Shown here in pieces: positions 1-6,350 of a stretch of 6,590 nt of DNA; the stretch's first letter is position 1; each line of letters opens with the position of its first letter. The translations under genes were made by a program, and so were the position numbers. The notes under the pieces are model-generated. The model did no database searches and was not told the origin of the DNA. It worked only from the letters and a program-made list of their open reading frames with translations. This DNA is from Actinomycetota bacterium (GTDB lineage: Bacteria > Actinomycetota > Coriobacteriia > Anaerosomatales > D1FN1-002), in contig VAUM01000089.1 in NCBI GenBank assembly GCA_005774595.1, forward strand, positions 1 to 6,590, written 5' to 3'.

Positions 1-649
1 ACTCGGCGAGCAGGCCGCGGTCGCCCGGCGGTTCGAAGACACTCAGGCTCACGACGAACAACACCGCCACGAGCGCGAAGACCGCGAACCACCTGCCGCG
101 CAGGCCGCCGACGATCAGCATCCCCGCGGTGATCGCGACGAACACCAGGCCGGTGCCCAGATCGGGCTGCAGCAGGATCAGCACGAGCGCCGCCCCCACG
201 TACGTGACGACGGTGCCGACCTCCCGCAAGGTCCCGATCTCGCCCTTGAAGCGCGCGACCACGGATGCGAGCACGATGATGAAGAGCAGCTTGGCCGGCT
301 CGGAGGGCTGGAACAGGCGCACGCCGGCGACCTGCAACCATGAGGTCGCGCCCTTCGCCGACGCTCCGAGCCCCGGGATACGCGGCGCGATCACCAGGAA
401 CGCGGCCGCGAACAGGATCGGCCCCAGCCACCCGAGAAAACGGCGGTAGTCGGTCACCCACGCCAGCGCGAGGAAGGCGAAGCCGATGCCCATGCCCGCC
501 ATCTGGCGCGCGAACATGCCGCCGCCGCCCTTCATGCCCGAGGTCGCCGACCACACCATGACGCCGCCGTACGCCAGCAGGCCGATGATCGCGGCGACGA
601 ACGGCAGCGGCACGTACCGGGTGATGCGCTTCAGCCCCTGGTCCTGCAC
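1..649 (-). CDS. rodA: RodA, SEDS-family peptidoglycan glycosyltransferase (N-terminal part, runs off window)
   Basis: RodA is the membrane-embedded glycan polymerase of the rod complex: it joins lipid II units into glycan strands and works as a pair with PBP2. Reading from a GTG at 649-647 gives 216 open codons to the edge with no stop, so the gene is truncated by the window (the family is about 370 residues or more). Family marks are a first membrane segment (about 13-33) ending in WSATSG, the block WLQVAGVRLFQPSEPAKL at 104-121, and QPDLGTGLVF at 161-170; further hydrophobic segments lie at about 51-64, 74-88, 121-133, 146-160, 168-183 and 188-205. The catalytic Asp loop of SEDS proteins should lie beyond the edge. 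The start is set by GAGGTGA at 660-654, five bases upstream, and no in-frame start exists just before it. The SD overlaps the end of mrdA, so coupling is likely. FtsW is the alternative paralogue; adjacency to PBP2 and MreBCD favours RodA. Confidence 0.95.
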   Translation of the reverse strand, partial: MQDQGLKRITRYVPLPFVAAIIGLLAYGGVMVWSATSGMKGGGGMFARQMAGMGIGFAFLALAWVTDYRRFLGWLGPILFAAAFLVIAPRIPGLGASAKGATSWLQVAGVRLFQPSEPAKLLFIIVLASVVARFKGEIGTLREVGTVVTYVGAALVLILLQPDLGTGLVFVAITAGMLIVGGLRGRWFAVFALVAVLFVVSLSVFEPPGDRGLLAE

Positions 650-653
650 GCCA

Positions 654-660
654 TCACCTC
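654..660 (-). promoter_or_regulatory. Ribosome binding site of rodA, overlapping the mrdA stop
   Basis: GAGGTGA (660 down to 654) contains the TGA stop of mrdA (656-654) and ends four to five bases before the rodA GTG at 649. It decides the GTG start over an out-of-frame ATG at 654-652, which opens only seven codons before a stop. The arrangement suggests that ribosomes ending PBP2 translation can re-start on rodA, keeping the two partners in proportion (inference). Confidence 0.7.
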
Positions 661-2546
661 GACTCGTCGTGCGCGCGGACGTGCGTGACGGGCAGGCCGA
701 GCAACTGCGCGACGACCTCGCGGGCCGCGGGCGCGGCGACCGACCCGCCGTGGCCACCCTGCTCGACGACCACCGCGACCGCGTACTTCGGGCCCTCGGC
801 GGGCGCGAGGGCCACGAACCACGCCAGGTCGTCCTTCCCGTACACCTCGGCGGTGCCGGTCTTGCCGAGCACGCGGCGCGGGAGGCCGGCGAACGCACCC
901 CTCGCCGTACCCCGCTCGGTCACGTCCTCGAGCGCTCGCCGCCTGATGGCGAACTGCGCCGGCTGGGCATCGACCGCGCCCGCGGTCTCGACCGACGACT
1001 CCAGCCCGGCCTTGCCGGCGGGGCCGAGGACCGCGGCGAGCCCGCGCGGCCGGATGACGGTCCCGTCGTTGGCGATCGCGGCGTAGGCGACCGCCATCTG
1101 CAACGGCGTGGCGAGCATGTCGCCTTGGCCGATCGCCATGTTGACCGTGTCGCCGGGCAACCACGCGCGGTACTCGGGGTAGTCCCTGTTGAACTCGGCC
1201 TTCCACGTGGCGTCGGGCACGCGCCCCGGCACCTCGCCGGGCAGGTCGATGCCGGTCCGGCTGCCGAGGTTGAACTCGCGGGCGACCTTCTGGAGCTTCT
1301 CGCCGCCGTCCTTGTAGAACGCGTGCCCGATCTCGTAGAAGACCGTGTCGCACGAGTACACGATGCCGTTGTGGAACGACGTCGTGCCGTGGCCGGTCTT
1401 CTTCCAGCAATACTTCTTCCACTGCTCACCCATGCCGACCCACTTGCCGGCGCAGTCGAAGGTGCGCCACTCCGACGTGATGCCGTAGCGCAGGCCCGCC
1501 ATCCCGGTGACCACCTTGAACGTGGATGCCGGCGGATACGCAGACATGATCGCCCGGTTGTTGAGCGGATACTCGCTGCCCGCCGCGTTCAGGCGGGCCC
1601 ACTCCCCGCGTTCCACGCCGCCGATGAACAGCCGCGGGTCGTAGGTCGGCGCCGAAGCCATCGCGATGACCTCGCCCGTGTCGACGTCGAGCACGACCGC
1701 GGCGCCCGCCTTGGCCTTCGGGTACCCCTGGTCGTGAGCGTCCTCGATCGCGTTGGCGAGCGCAGACTCCGCGACCCTCTGGACGTCCAGATCGATCGTG
1801 AGCCGCACGTCGCGACCGGAGACCGGCTCGCTCTCGGAGATGATCCGCCGCTGCTTGCCGCGCGCGTCGACCTCGATGAGGCGGCGGCCGTGGTCGCCCT
1901 GCAGGACCGACTCGAACTGCTTCTCGGCCCCGGACTTGCCGACGATGTCGCCAGGCTGATAGCCCTGCTCACCGAGGTCGGAGATCTCGTCCTCGGAGAT
2001 GACGCCCGTGTACCCGAGCACGTGCGCGGCGAGCCCGCCCTGGGGATAGTCGCGCACGCCGACGACGCGCACCTCGACGCCGGGGAACTGCGCCTCGTGC
2101 TCCGCGAGGTAGGCGACCGGCTCGTCGGAGACGTCGACGGCGACGATGCGCGGCTCCAGCGGCGCCTCCTTGACCGACGACAGGCGCTCGACGATCTCCG
2201 CCCGCGAAACGCCGAGCAGCGCCGACAGGTCGTTCAGGAGCCGGTCGGCCTCGGCCTTCGCCGCCTTGTCCTTGCCCCGGGCCGCGTGGGCGATCGTCGG
2301 CGAGACGAGCACCGCCAGCGACGGCCGGTTCGAGACGAGCGGACGACCCTTGGCGTCCAGGATCCGGCCGCGCGGCGCGTCCATGAAGACCTCTTGGACG
2401 CGGTTGTCCTTGGCCTTGGCGGCGTACCGGTCGCCGTTGAGGATCTGCATCGTCCACAACCGCAGCGCGGGAGCGGCGAGCGCGACGAGGATCAGCAGGC
2501 CGAAGGCGGCGAAGCGCGGCTTGAGCCGCTCGCGGAACTCGGACAC
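654..2546 (-). CDS. mrdA: Penicillin-binding protein 2 (class B transpeptidase of the elongasome)
   Basis: This 630-residue protein is the peptide-crosslinking partner of RodA, anchored by one N-terminal membrane segment (about 14-31) with the rest outside the membrane. After the anchor comes the PBP dimerisation/pedestal domain (about 50-250, with the APRGRILDAKGRPL block at 57-70 and GKSGAEKQFE at 203-212), then the transpeptidase domain (about 275-620). The three active-site motifs are all present: STFK at 341-344 (Ser341 nucleophile), SCD at 398-400 in the SxN position, as is usual for PBP2, and KTGTAE at 562-567. IGQGDMLATPLQM at 472-484 is also typical of PBP2. Cys365, Cys380, His386 and Cys399 sit where a zinc site is known in some PBP2 proteins. 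The start is a GTG with GGGGG five bases upstream; that SD overlaps the mreD stop, with nine bases between the genes. Length and motifs favour PBP2 over the division paralogue FtsI. It appears intact. Confidence 0.97.
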   Translation of the reverse strand: MSEFRERLKPRFAAFGLLILVALAAPALRLWTMQILNGDRYAAKAKDNRVQEVFMDAPRGRILDAKGRPLVSNRPSLAVLVSPTIAHAARGKDKAAKAEADRLLNDLSALLGVSRAEIVERLSSVKEAPLEPRIVAVDVSDEPVAYLAEHEAQFPGVEVRVVGVRDYPQGGLAAHVLGYTGVISEDEISDLGEQGYQPGDIVGKSGAEKQFESVLQGDHGRRLIEVDARGKQRRIISESEPVSGRDVRLTIDLDVQRVAESALANAIEDAHDQGYPKAKAGAAVVLDVDTGEVIAMASAPTYDPRLFIGGVERGEWARLNAAGSEYPLNNRAIMSAYPPASTFKVVTGMAGLRYGITSEWRTFDCAGKWVGMGEQWKKYCWKKTGHGTTSFHNGIVYSCDTVFYEIGHAFYKDGGEKLQKVAREFNLGSRTGIDLPGEVPGRVPDATWKAEFNRDYPEYRAWLPGDTVNMAIGQGDMLATPLQMAVAYAAIANDGTVIRPRGLAAVLGPAGKAGLESSVETAGAVDAQPAQFAIRRRALEDVTERGTARGAFAGLPRRVLGKTGTAEVYGKDDLAWFVALAPAEGPKYAVAVVVEQGGHGGSVAAPAAREVVAQLLGLPVTHVRAHDESR

Positions 2547-2555
2547 GGGCGCCCC

Positions 2556-3068
2556 CTACCCGATCCGGCGCAACTCGGTCAGCCGCGGCTCGCGGCGCAT
2601 CGCCCGGGCGAGCCACGGGTAGACGAGCAGCGCCAGCGCCGCGTTGTAGACCGCGCCCGGCAGGACCTTGGTCAGCAGCGCACCGGCGAGGTTCGCGCCC
2701 TCGCCGAACATGGTGAGTTCGAACGCGTACGCGCCCTCGGCGAGCAGGCACGCGACGGCCGCCACGGTCACCGGCAGCAGCCACCCCTCGGCGAAGAGGT
2801 TCGCGGCCACGAGGCCGGTCACGTAGCCCGTGACCGCGAGGACAAGGGCCCAGGCGCCGACGGGGCCGGTGCCGAGGAGATCGAGCAGCAGACCGGCCGA
2901 GAAGCCGGCCACCATGCCCGCCTGGGACCCCTCCATGAACGCCAGCGTGATGACGACGAGCAGCAGGAGGTTCGGCACGACGCCGCCGATGCCGACGTGG
3001 GGCGCGATGCCCACCTGAAGCGCTGCGGCCGCGAGTATGGCCAGCGTGGCCGGGAGCGCGCGCCTCAT
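2556..3068 (-). CDS. mreD: Rod shape-determining membrane protein MreD
   Basis: A 170-residue, strongly hydrophobic protein with about five to six membrane segments (roughly 5-20, 31-46, 50-66, 70-90, 96-112 and 135-152) and a basic C-terminal tail. MreD is a small integral membrane component of the rod complex that associates with MreC and helps balance activation of the RodA-PBP2 synthase. Sequence conservation in the family is low, so the call rests on length, topology, the PNLLLLVVITLAFMEGSQAG region at 32-51, the GLLLDLLGTGPVGAWAL stretch at 59-75, and its position between mreC and mrdA. The ATG at 3068-3066 overlaps the mreC TGA in an ATGA junction, which strongly suggests translational coupling; a G-rich SD (GGAAGGGGGG) lies a little further upstream than usual. 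Confidence 0.93.
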   Translation of the reverse strand: MRRALPATLAILAAAALQVGIAPHVGIGGVVPNLLLLVVITLAFMEGSQAGMVAGFSAGLLLDLLGTGPVGAWALVLAVTGYVTGLVAANLFAEGWLLPVTVAAVACLLAEGAYAFELTMFGEGANLAGALLTKVLPGAVYNAALALLVYPWLARAMRREPRLTELRRIG

Positions 3069-3922
3069 TCGCCCGCCCCCCCTTCCACTGCCGGCGGCGC
3101 CGAGACAAGCACGAGCGCTTCCTCGAGGCTCGCAAACGGCACCTTCGACTCCACGACGATGTCGGGGAACAGGTCGCCGGGGCGCGCGTCGACGTCGACG
3201 ACCTCGCCGATGAGCAGCCCCTTCGGATAGACGCCGCCGAGGCCCGACGTGAGCACCACGTCGCCGCGCTGCGGCAGGAACTTGCGGTCCACGAAGTCCA
3301 TCGTCAGGCCCCCGTCGACCGAGCCTCGCAACACGCCGGTCGCCCGCGTGCGCTGGACGAGCGCCGCGGCGCCTGAGCGCTGGTCGGTGATGAGCCGCAC
3401 GCGGCACGACCCGAGCGTGGACTCGACCACCTGGCCCACGACCCCCTGCGCCGAGAGCACCGGCATGCCGGTGGTCACGCCGTCCTCGAAGCCGAGGTCG
3501 AGCACGACGACGCCCTCCCAGGTCGAACTCGGCCGGCCGATCACGTGCGCGCCCTTCGCGTCGAGGCCCGCGGCCTCCGCGAACCCGACGAGCTTCTTCA
3601 GCCGCTCGTTCTCGAGCCTCGCTTCCTCGAGCTCGGCGTTGCGCTTCCGAAGTTCGGCGTTCTGCGCCTGCAGCTCGGCTACGTCGGCCTTCGACATCGT
3701 GAAGCCGCCCACCCAGGTGGTGGCGGCACGCACCGGCCACGTCACCCAGTCACCGACCGCCGCAACAGGCGCGGCGACCGCCTGCACGCCGCGACGGACC
3801 AGGTGGAGCGGACCGCGGTCGCCCTCCTTGACATAGACCGTCACGAGCACGAGCGACAGCGCGACCGCGCCGACGAGCAGCCACGGGCTGGCAGGCCTCT
3901 GTTCGGGCTGGGGACCGGCCAT
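3065..3922 (-). CDS. mreC: Rod shape-determining protein MreC
   Basis: A 285-residue bitopic protein of usual family length. A short cytoplasmic tail is followed by a membrane segment (about 14-31), then a coiled coil (about 77-113, repeated AEL/AQNAEL/NAELEE and ARLENERLKKL heptads) that drives dimerisation, then the double beta-barrel domain (about 122-275). Conserved family blocks include IGRPSSTWEGVVVLDLGFED at 128-147, the G-M-PVLSAQGVVGQVVE run at 152-167, RLITDQRSG at 176-184, and LTSGLGGVYPKGLLIGEV at 224-241. MreC binds PBP2 outside the membrane and activates the synthase. The start ATG at 3922-3920 is the only in-frame start between the mreB stop and the membrane segment. The AGGAGG that should serve it is at 3943-3938, about 15 bases away and overlapping the mreB TAG, which is longer spacing than normal. 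Confidence 0.96.
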   Translation of the reverse strand: MAGPQPEQRPASPWLLVGAVALSLVLVTVYVKEGDRGPLHLVRRGVQAVAAPVAAVGDWVTWPVRAATTWVGGFTMSKADVAELQAQNAELRKRNAELEEARLENERLKKLVGFAEAAGLDAKGAHVIGRPSSTWEGVVVLDLGFEDGVTTGMPVLSAQGVVGQVVESTLGSCRVRLITDQRSGAAALVQRTRATGVLRGSVDGGLTMDFVDRKFLPQRGDVVLTSGLGGVYPKGLLIGEVVDVDARPGDLFPDIVVESKVPFASLEEALVLVSAPPAVEGGAGE

Positions 3923-3941
3923 GGGGGCGTGTTTCCGCCTC

Positions 3942-4985
3942 CTAGCGCGAGTCGCGGCGGCGCAGCTGCTTGAGGACGTCCTCTTCCTCCAGCGCCATCG
4001 CGGACCCGAGCACAACGTTGATGAGCGCGTTCTCGGACACGTGCACCGGCATGCCGGTCTCATGCCTGATGCGCTCGTCGATCTGCTTGAGCAGCGCACC
4101 GCCGCCGGTGAGCACGATGCCGAACTCCATGATGTCGCTCGACAGCTCGGGCGGCGTCTGTTCGAGGCAGCCCTTGATGGCGGCGATGATCGCGGCCATC
4201 GGCTCCTCGACCGCGGTGCGGATCTCCTCGGAGGAGATGGTGAGCGTGCGCGGGAGGCCCGTGACCAGGTCGCGGCCGCGCACCTCCGCGTCGAGCTCCT
4301 CGGGCAGAGGGAACGCGCTGCCGATGGACATCTTGATCTCCTCGGAAGTGCGCTCGCCGATGAGCACGTTGTACTCGCGGCGGAGGTGGTTGATGATCGC
4401 CTCGTCGAACTCGTCGCCGCCGATGCGGATCGACTGGGCGATGACGATGCCGCCCAGCGAGATGACCGCGACCTCGGTCGTCCCACCGCCGATGTCGACC
4501 ACCATGTTGCCGGTCGGCTCCTGGATCGGCAGCCCCGCGCCGATCGCGGCGGCCATCGGCTCCTCGATCAGGTACGCGTGGCGCGCGCCGGCCTGCATCG
4601 TGGCCTCGTACACGGCGCGCTTCTCGACCTCGGTGACGCCCGACGGCACGCACACCATCACGCGCGGCTTCGGCTGCCACGGGAACCGCTTCACCCGCGT
4701 GGCGCTGATGAAGTAGCGCAGCATGGCCTCCGTGACCTCGAAGTCGGCGATGACGCCGTCCTTGAGGGGCCGGATCGCGACGATGCTGCCGGGCGTGCGG
4801 CCGAGCATGCGCTTGGCCTCCATGCCGACTGCGAGCACGCGCTTGGACTTCTCCTCGATCGCGACCACGGACGGCTCGGTGAGCACGATGCCGCGGCCGC
4901 GGACCGAGACGAGCGTGTTCGCGGTTCCGAGGTCGACGGCCATGTCGCCGCCCCACGAGTTGAAGAACATGTCGATGAGCGACAA
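3942..4985 (-). CDS. mreB: Rod shape-determining protein MreB (bacterial actin)
   Basis: MreB forms membrane-bound actin-like filaments that orient and organise elongation-phase wall synthesis. With a TTG start at 4985-4983 the protein has 347 residues, the usual length. Nucleotide-binding motifs are all seen: phosphate-1 loop VDLGTANTL at 17-25, the EEPMAAAIGAGLP block at 141-153, phosphate-2 loop VVDIGGGTTEVAV at 162-174, GGDEFDEAI at 189-197, and the adenosine motif GIVLTGGGALL at 289-299. The N-terminus MSLIDMFFNSW is hydrophobic/amphipathic, as expected for the membrane-contact segment. TTG is preferred because AAGGGGAG ends five bases upstream; the ATG five codons later would be about 20 bases from that site. 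The frame is open upstream to 5108, but that extension has no family resemblance. It is the first gene of the mreBCD-mrdA-rodA run. Confidence 0.98.
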   Translation of the reverse strand: MSLIDMFFNSWGGDMAVDLGTANTLVSVRGRGIVLTEPSVVAIEEKSKRVLAVGMEAKRMLGRTPGSIVAIRPLKDGVIADFEVTEAMLRYFISATRVKRFPWQPKPRVMVCVPSGVTEVEKRAVYEATMQAGARHAYLIEEPMAAAIGAGLPIQEPTGNMVVDIGGGTTEVAVISLGGIVIAQSIRIGGDEFDEAIINHLRREYNVLIGERTSEEIKMSIGSAFPLPEELDAEVRGRDLVTGLPRTLTISSEEIRTAVEEPMAAIIAAIKGCLEQTPPELSSDIMEFGIVLTGGGALLKQIDERIRHETGMPVHVSENALINVVLGSAMALEEEDVLKQLRRRDSR

Positions 4986-4990
4986 GAGCG

Positions 4991-4998
4991 CTCCCCTT
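4991..4998 (-). promoter_or_regulatory. Ribosome binding site deciding the TTG start of mreB
   Basis: AAGGGGAG (4998 down to 4991) is followed by five bases and then TTG at 4985. This is close to ideal spacing for the TTG and too far for the ATG at 4970-4968. A TCCC at 5010-5007 could pair with GGGA inside this site (4995-4992), a weak four-pair interaction that would mask it; I give that little weight. Confidence 0.65.
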
Positions 4999-5011
4999 AC
5001 TTCATCGGGAC

Positions 5012-5035
5012 CCCGCGCAACAGCGCGTGCGCGAG
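5012..5035 (-). promoter_or_regulatory. Hairpin in the mreB leader
   Basis: On the coding strand, CTCGCGCA (5035-5028) can pair with TGCGCGGG (5019-5012) across an eight-base loop, giving eight pairs with one G-U. It has no following run of T, so it is not an intrinsic terminator. It sits about 14 bases upstream of the mreB ribosome binding site and would be the main fold of a short leader. In a genome this GC-rich such stems arise by chance, so a regulatory role is only possible. Confidence 0.3.
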
Positions 5036-5044
5036 CCGACCCTT

Positions 5045-5056
5045 TTCGGGCCCGAA
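5045..5056. repeat. Perfect 12-bp palindrome between radC and mreB
   Basis: TTCGGGCCCGAA reads the same on both strands and is flanked by slightly more AT-rich sequence than the rest of the window. It lies just downstream of the candidate -10 box at 5070-5065, so it would overlap the transcription start, a common place for a repressor operator. Symmetry does not continue past 12 bp. No protein binding this sequence is known to me. Confidence 0.35.
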
Positions 5057-5064
5057 TCCGTGCA

Positions 5065-5070
5065 AGTCTA
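5065..5070 (-). promoter_or_regulatory. Candidate -10 box for the mreB transcription unit
   Basis: TAGACT (5070 down to 5065) fits the TANNNT pattern of housekeeping -10 elements in high-GC Gram-positive bacteria and lies in the least GC-rich part of the radC-mreB gap. It would start transcription near 5058, leaving a leader of about 70 bases. No good -35 is present at 16-19 bases upstream (CAGCCC/ACAGCC). The case rests on position and the -10 match alone. Confidence 0.35.
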
Positions 5071-5132
5071 CCACAAGAGGGTGCCGCGGGCTGTCGCGCA
5101 CACATCATCGCCGCAGGTAGAGGCGTCGGCCG

Positions 5133-5798
5133 CTACATCAGCCCAGCGTCCCTCAGGCTGGTGTGCGCTCCCCCGTCGCCGATAACGACGTGGTCGAGCA
5201 CCTCGATGCCCAGCACGTCGCCGGCCTTCTGCAGGCGCCGCGTGAGCTGGATGTCGGCGCCCGACGGGGTCGGGTCGCCGGACGGGTGGTTGTGCACGAC
5301 GACGACCGAGGCCGCCGACACGCGCACCGCGTCGCGGAACAGCTCGCGCGGGTGGACGATCGATGCCGAGAGCGACCCCACCGAGACCTCGACCATCCTG
5401 AGCAGGCGGTTCTTCGTGTTCAGCGCGAGACACCAGAAGTGCTCGCGGTCCAGGCCCCGGAACTGCGGGCCGCACAGGCGGACCACGTCCTCCGGGCCCG
5501 AGATCACCGGGTCGCGCCCGGCGCCCCACGCCGCGGCGCGGCGCGACAGCTCGAGGCCGGCGAGCACCCGCGCTGCGGCGGCCGGCCCGACACCAGGCAG
5601 CCGCGTGAGGTCCTCGCCGCGGGCCCGCCACAGCATGTCGGGGATCGGATGGGACGCGAGGAACGCGCCCGCGAGCGCGCCGGCGCCCTCCTCGCCGAGG
5701 AGCACGCCGACCACGTCGGCGTCGGTCAGCGCCTCGACGGCGCCGGACAGCAGGGCGTCCCGGGCGCTGCCGCCCGGTCCGGGTACGCGGGGCGCCAC
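5133..5798 (-). CDS. radC: RadC family JAB/MPN-domain protein
   Basis: A 221-residue member of the RadC (YsxA) family, essentially full length. An N-terminal helical region contains a helix-hairpin-helix-like stretch (LTRLPGVGPAAAARVLAGLE, 64-83), followed by the metal-binding JAB domain (about 100-221). The JAMM signature is complete: Glu137 in MVEVSVGSLSAS, then HNHPSGDPTPSGAD at 169-182 with His169, His171, Ser179 and Asp182. The C-terminus LDHVVIGDGG...SLRDAGL is characteristic. The residues suggest a zinc metalloprotease fold, but the true function is not settled; the original DNA-repair link in E. coli was later traced to recG. The start is GTG with GGAGGTG at 5810-5804, and that SD directly follows the stop of the upstream gene (12 bases apart). 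RadC next to mreBCD is a widely conserved order in Gram-positive bacteria, where Maf is often a neighbour; none is seen here. Confidence 0.95.
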   Translation of the reverse strand: MAPRVPGPGGSARDALLSGAVEALTDADVVGVLLGEEGAGALAGAFLASHPIPDMLWRARGEDLTRLPGVGPAAAARVLAGLELSRRAAAWGAGRDPVISGPEDVVRLCGPQFRGLDREHFWCLALNTKNRLLRMVEVSVGSLSASIVHPRELFRDAVRVSAASVVVVHNHPSGDPTPSGADIQLTRRLQKAGDVLGIEVLDHVVIGDGGAHTSLRDAGLM

Positions 5799-5810
5799 GC
5801 GCCCACCTCC

Positions 5811-6350
5811 TCACACGCCGACGGACACCTGCGTGAGGGGGGTGCGGGAGACCAGGAGACGGGCGGAGTACCCGGTGGCGAGCCCCGCGGGCAGGCTCGC
5901 GGCGAGGGACAGGGACAGGAGGAGGAGCGGGGCGGGTGACCCCGTGAGCACGCACGCCACCACGAACTGCGCCGCGACGTGCGCCGCTGACGCGCCGACG
6001 CCGAGGCCGACCGGCGAGAAGCGCTCGCCGGCGGCGTCGAGCAGACACGCGACGGCCCACGCGGCGAGCGTGCCGGCCGCCGACATCGCGCCCGACGGCC
6101 CGAGCAGCCCGCCGGTGGCGAGCCCGACGAGAAGCACCTTGACGGCCCCGACCGCCAGCGCCGGGCGACGCCCGAGCGACACGAGCGCCACGAGCACGGC
6201 GACGTTTGCCAGCCCCAGCCTCAGGCCGGGCACGGGCAGCGCGGGAAGGAGCGCCGCCTCGGCGTAGCCGATCGCGGCAGCGAGCGCGGCGAGCAGCGCC
6301 GTGCGGACGAGCACCGAGGCGGCGCTAGCGCGAACGCGCGTCGAGCGCAT
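5811..6350 (-). CDS. Gx transporter family membrane protein (PF07456, 'heptaprenyl diphosphate synthase component I'-like)
   Basis: A hydrophobic protein of 179 residues with about five membrane segments (from ATG: roughly 14-37, 47-60, 64-80, 92-108 and 119-162 as one or two). Family marks are the glutamate in the first segment (Glu31), PVPGLRLGLAN at 39-49, a lysine in the third segment (Lys71), and SPVGLGVGASAAHVAAQ at 112-128. These resemble the S-component/ECF-like Gx transporter family, often mislabelled as a heptaprenyl diphosphate synthase subunit. Substrate is unknown; a catalytic prenyltransferase role is unlikely because there are no Asp-rich motifs. The start is uncertain: ATG at 6350 (with GGTGA five bases before) or GTG at 6359 (182 residues; its AGAGGG is too close). 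Either overlaps the upstream gene by 26-35 bases. Pairing with a NusG-II protein is a recurrent arrangement. Confidence 0.85.
   Translation of the reverse strand: MRSTRVRASAASVLVRTALLAALAAAIGYAEAALLPALPVPGLRLGLANVAVLVALVSLGRRPALAVGAVKVLLVGLATGGLLGPSGAMSAAGTLAAWAVACLLDAAGERFSPVGLGVGASAAHVAAQFVVACVLTGSPAPLLLLSLSLAASLPAGLATGYSARLLVSRTPLTQVSVGV

Noticed and set aside
631..654. ATG overlapping the mrdA stop (TGATG) as a start for the next gene
   Set aside because: It reads only seven codons before a stop; rodA motifs are in another frame starting with GTG 649.
486..3230. A 914-codon open frame on the plus strand, antisense to mrdA, mreD and part of mreC
   Set aside because: Its composition (dominated by R, D, A, G, H, L and V) is what the complement of GC-biased codons gives, it lacks domains or motifs, and it spans three well-supported genes on the other strand.
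5012..5056. Intrinsic terminator after radC
   Set aside because: The palindrome and hairpin have no T-run on the coding strand, so they do not look like a rho-independent terminator.
4986..5108. A 41-residue N-terminal extension of MreB from the ATG at 5108
   Set aside because: Open only because stops are rare at this GC; arginine-rich, unlike MreB, and it covers the candidate promoter and the SD of the TTG start.
3921..5120. A 399-codon plus-strand open frame opposite mreB
   Set aside because: Same shadow effect; the opposite strand has complete actin-fold motifs and a good SD.
4723..6267. A 514-codon plus-strand open frame across mreB, radC and the Gx-family gene
   Set aside because: Rich in S, T, R, P and A with no recognisable domain; crosses three genes and a regulatory gap on the other strand.
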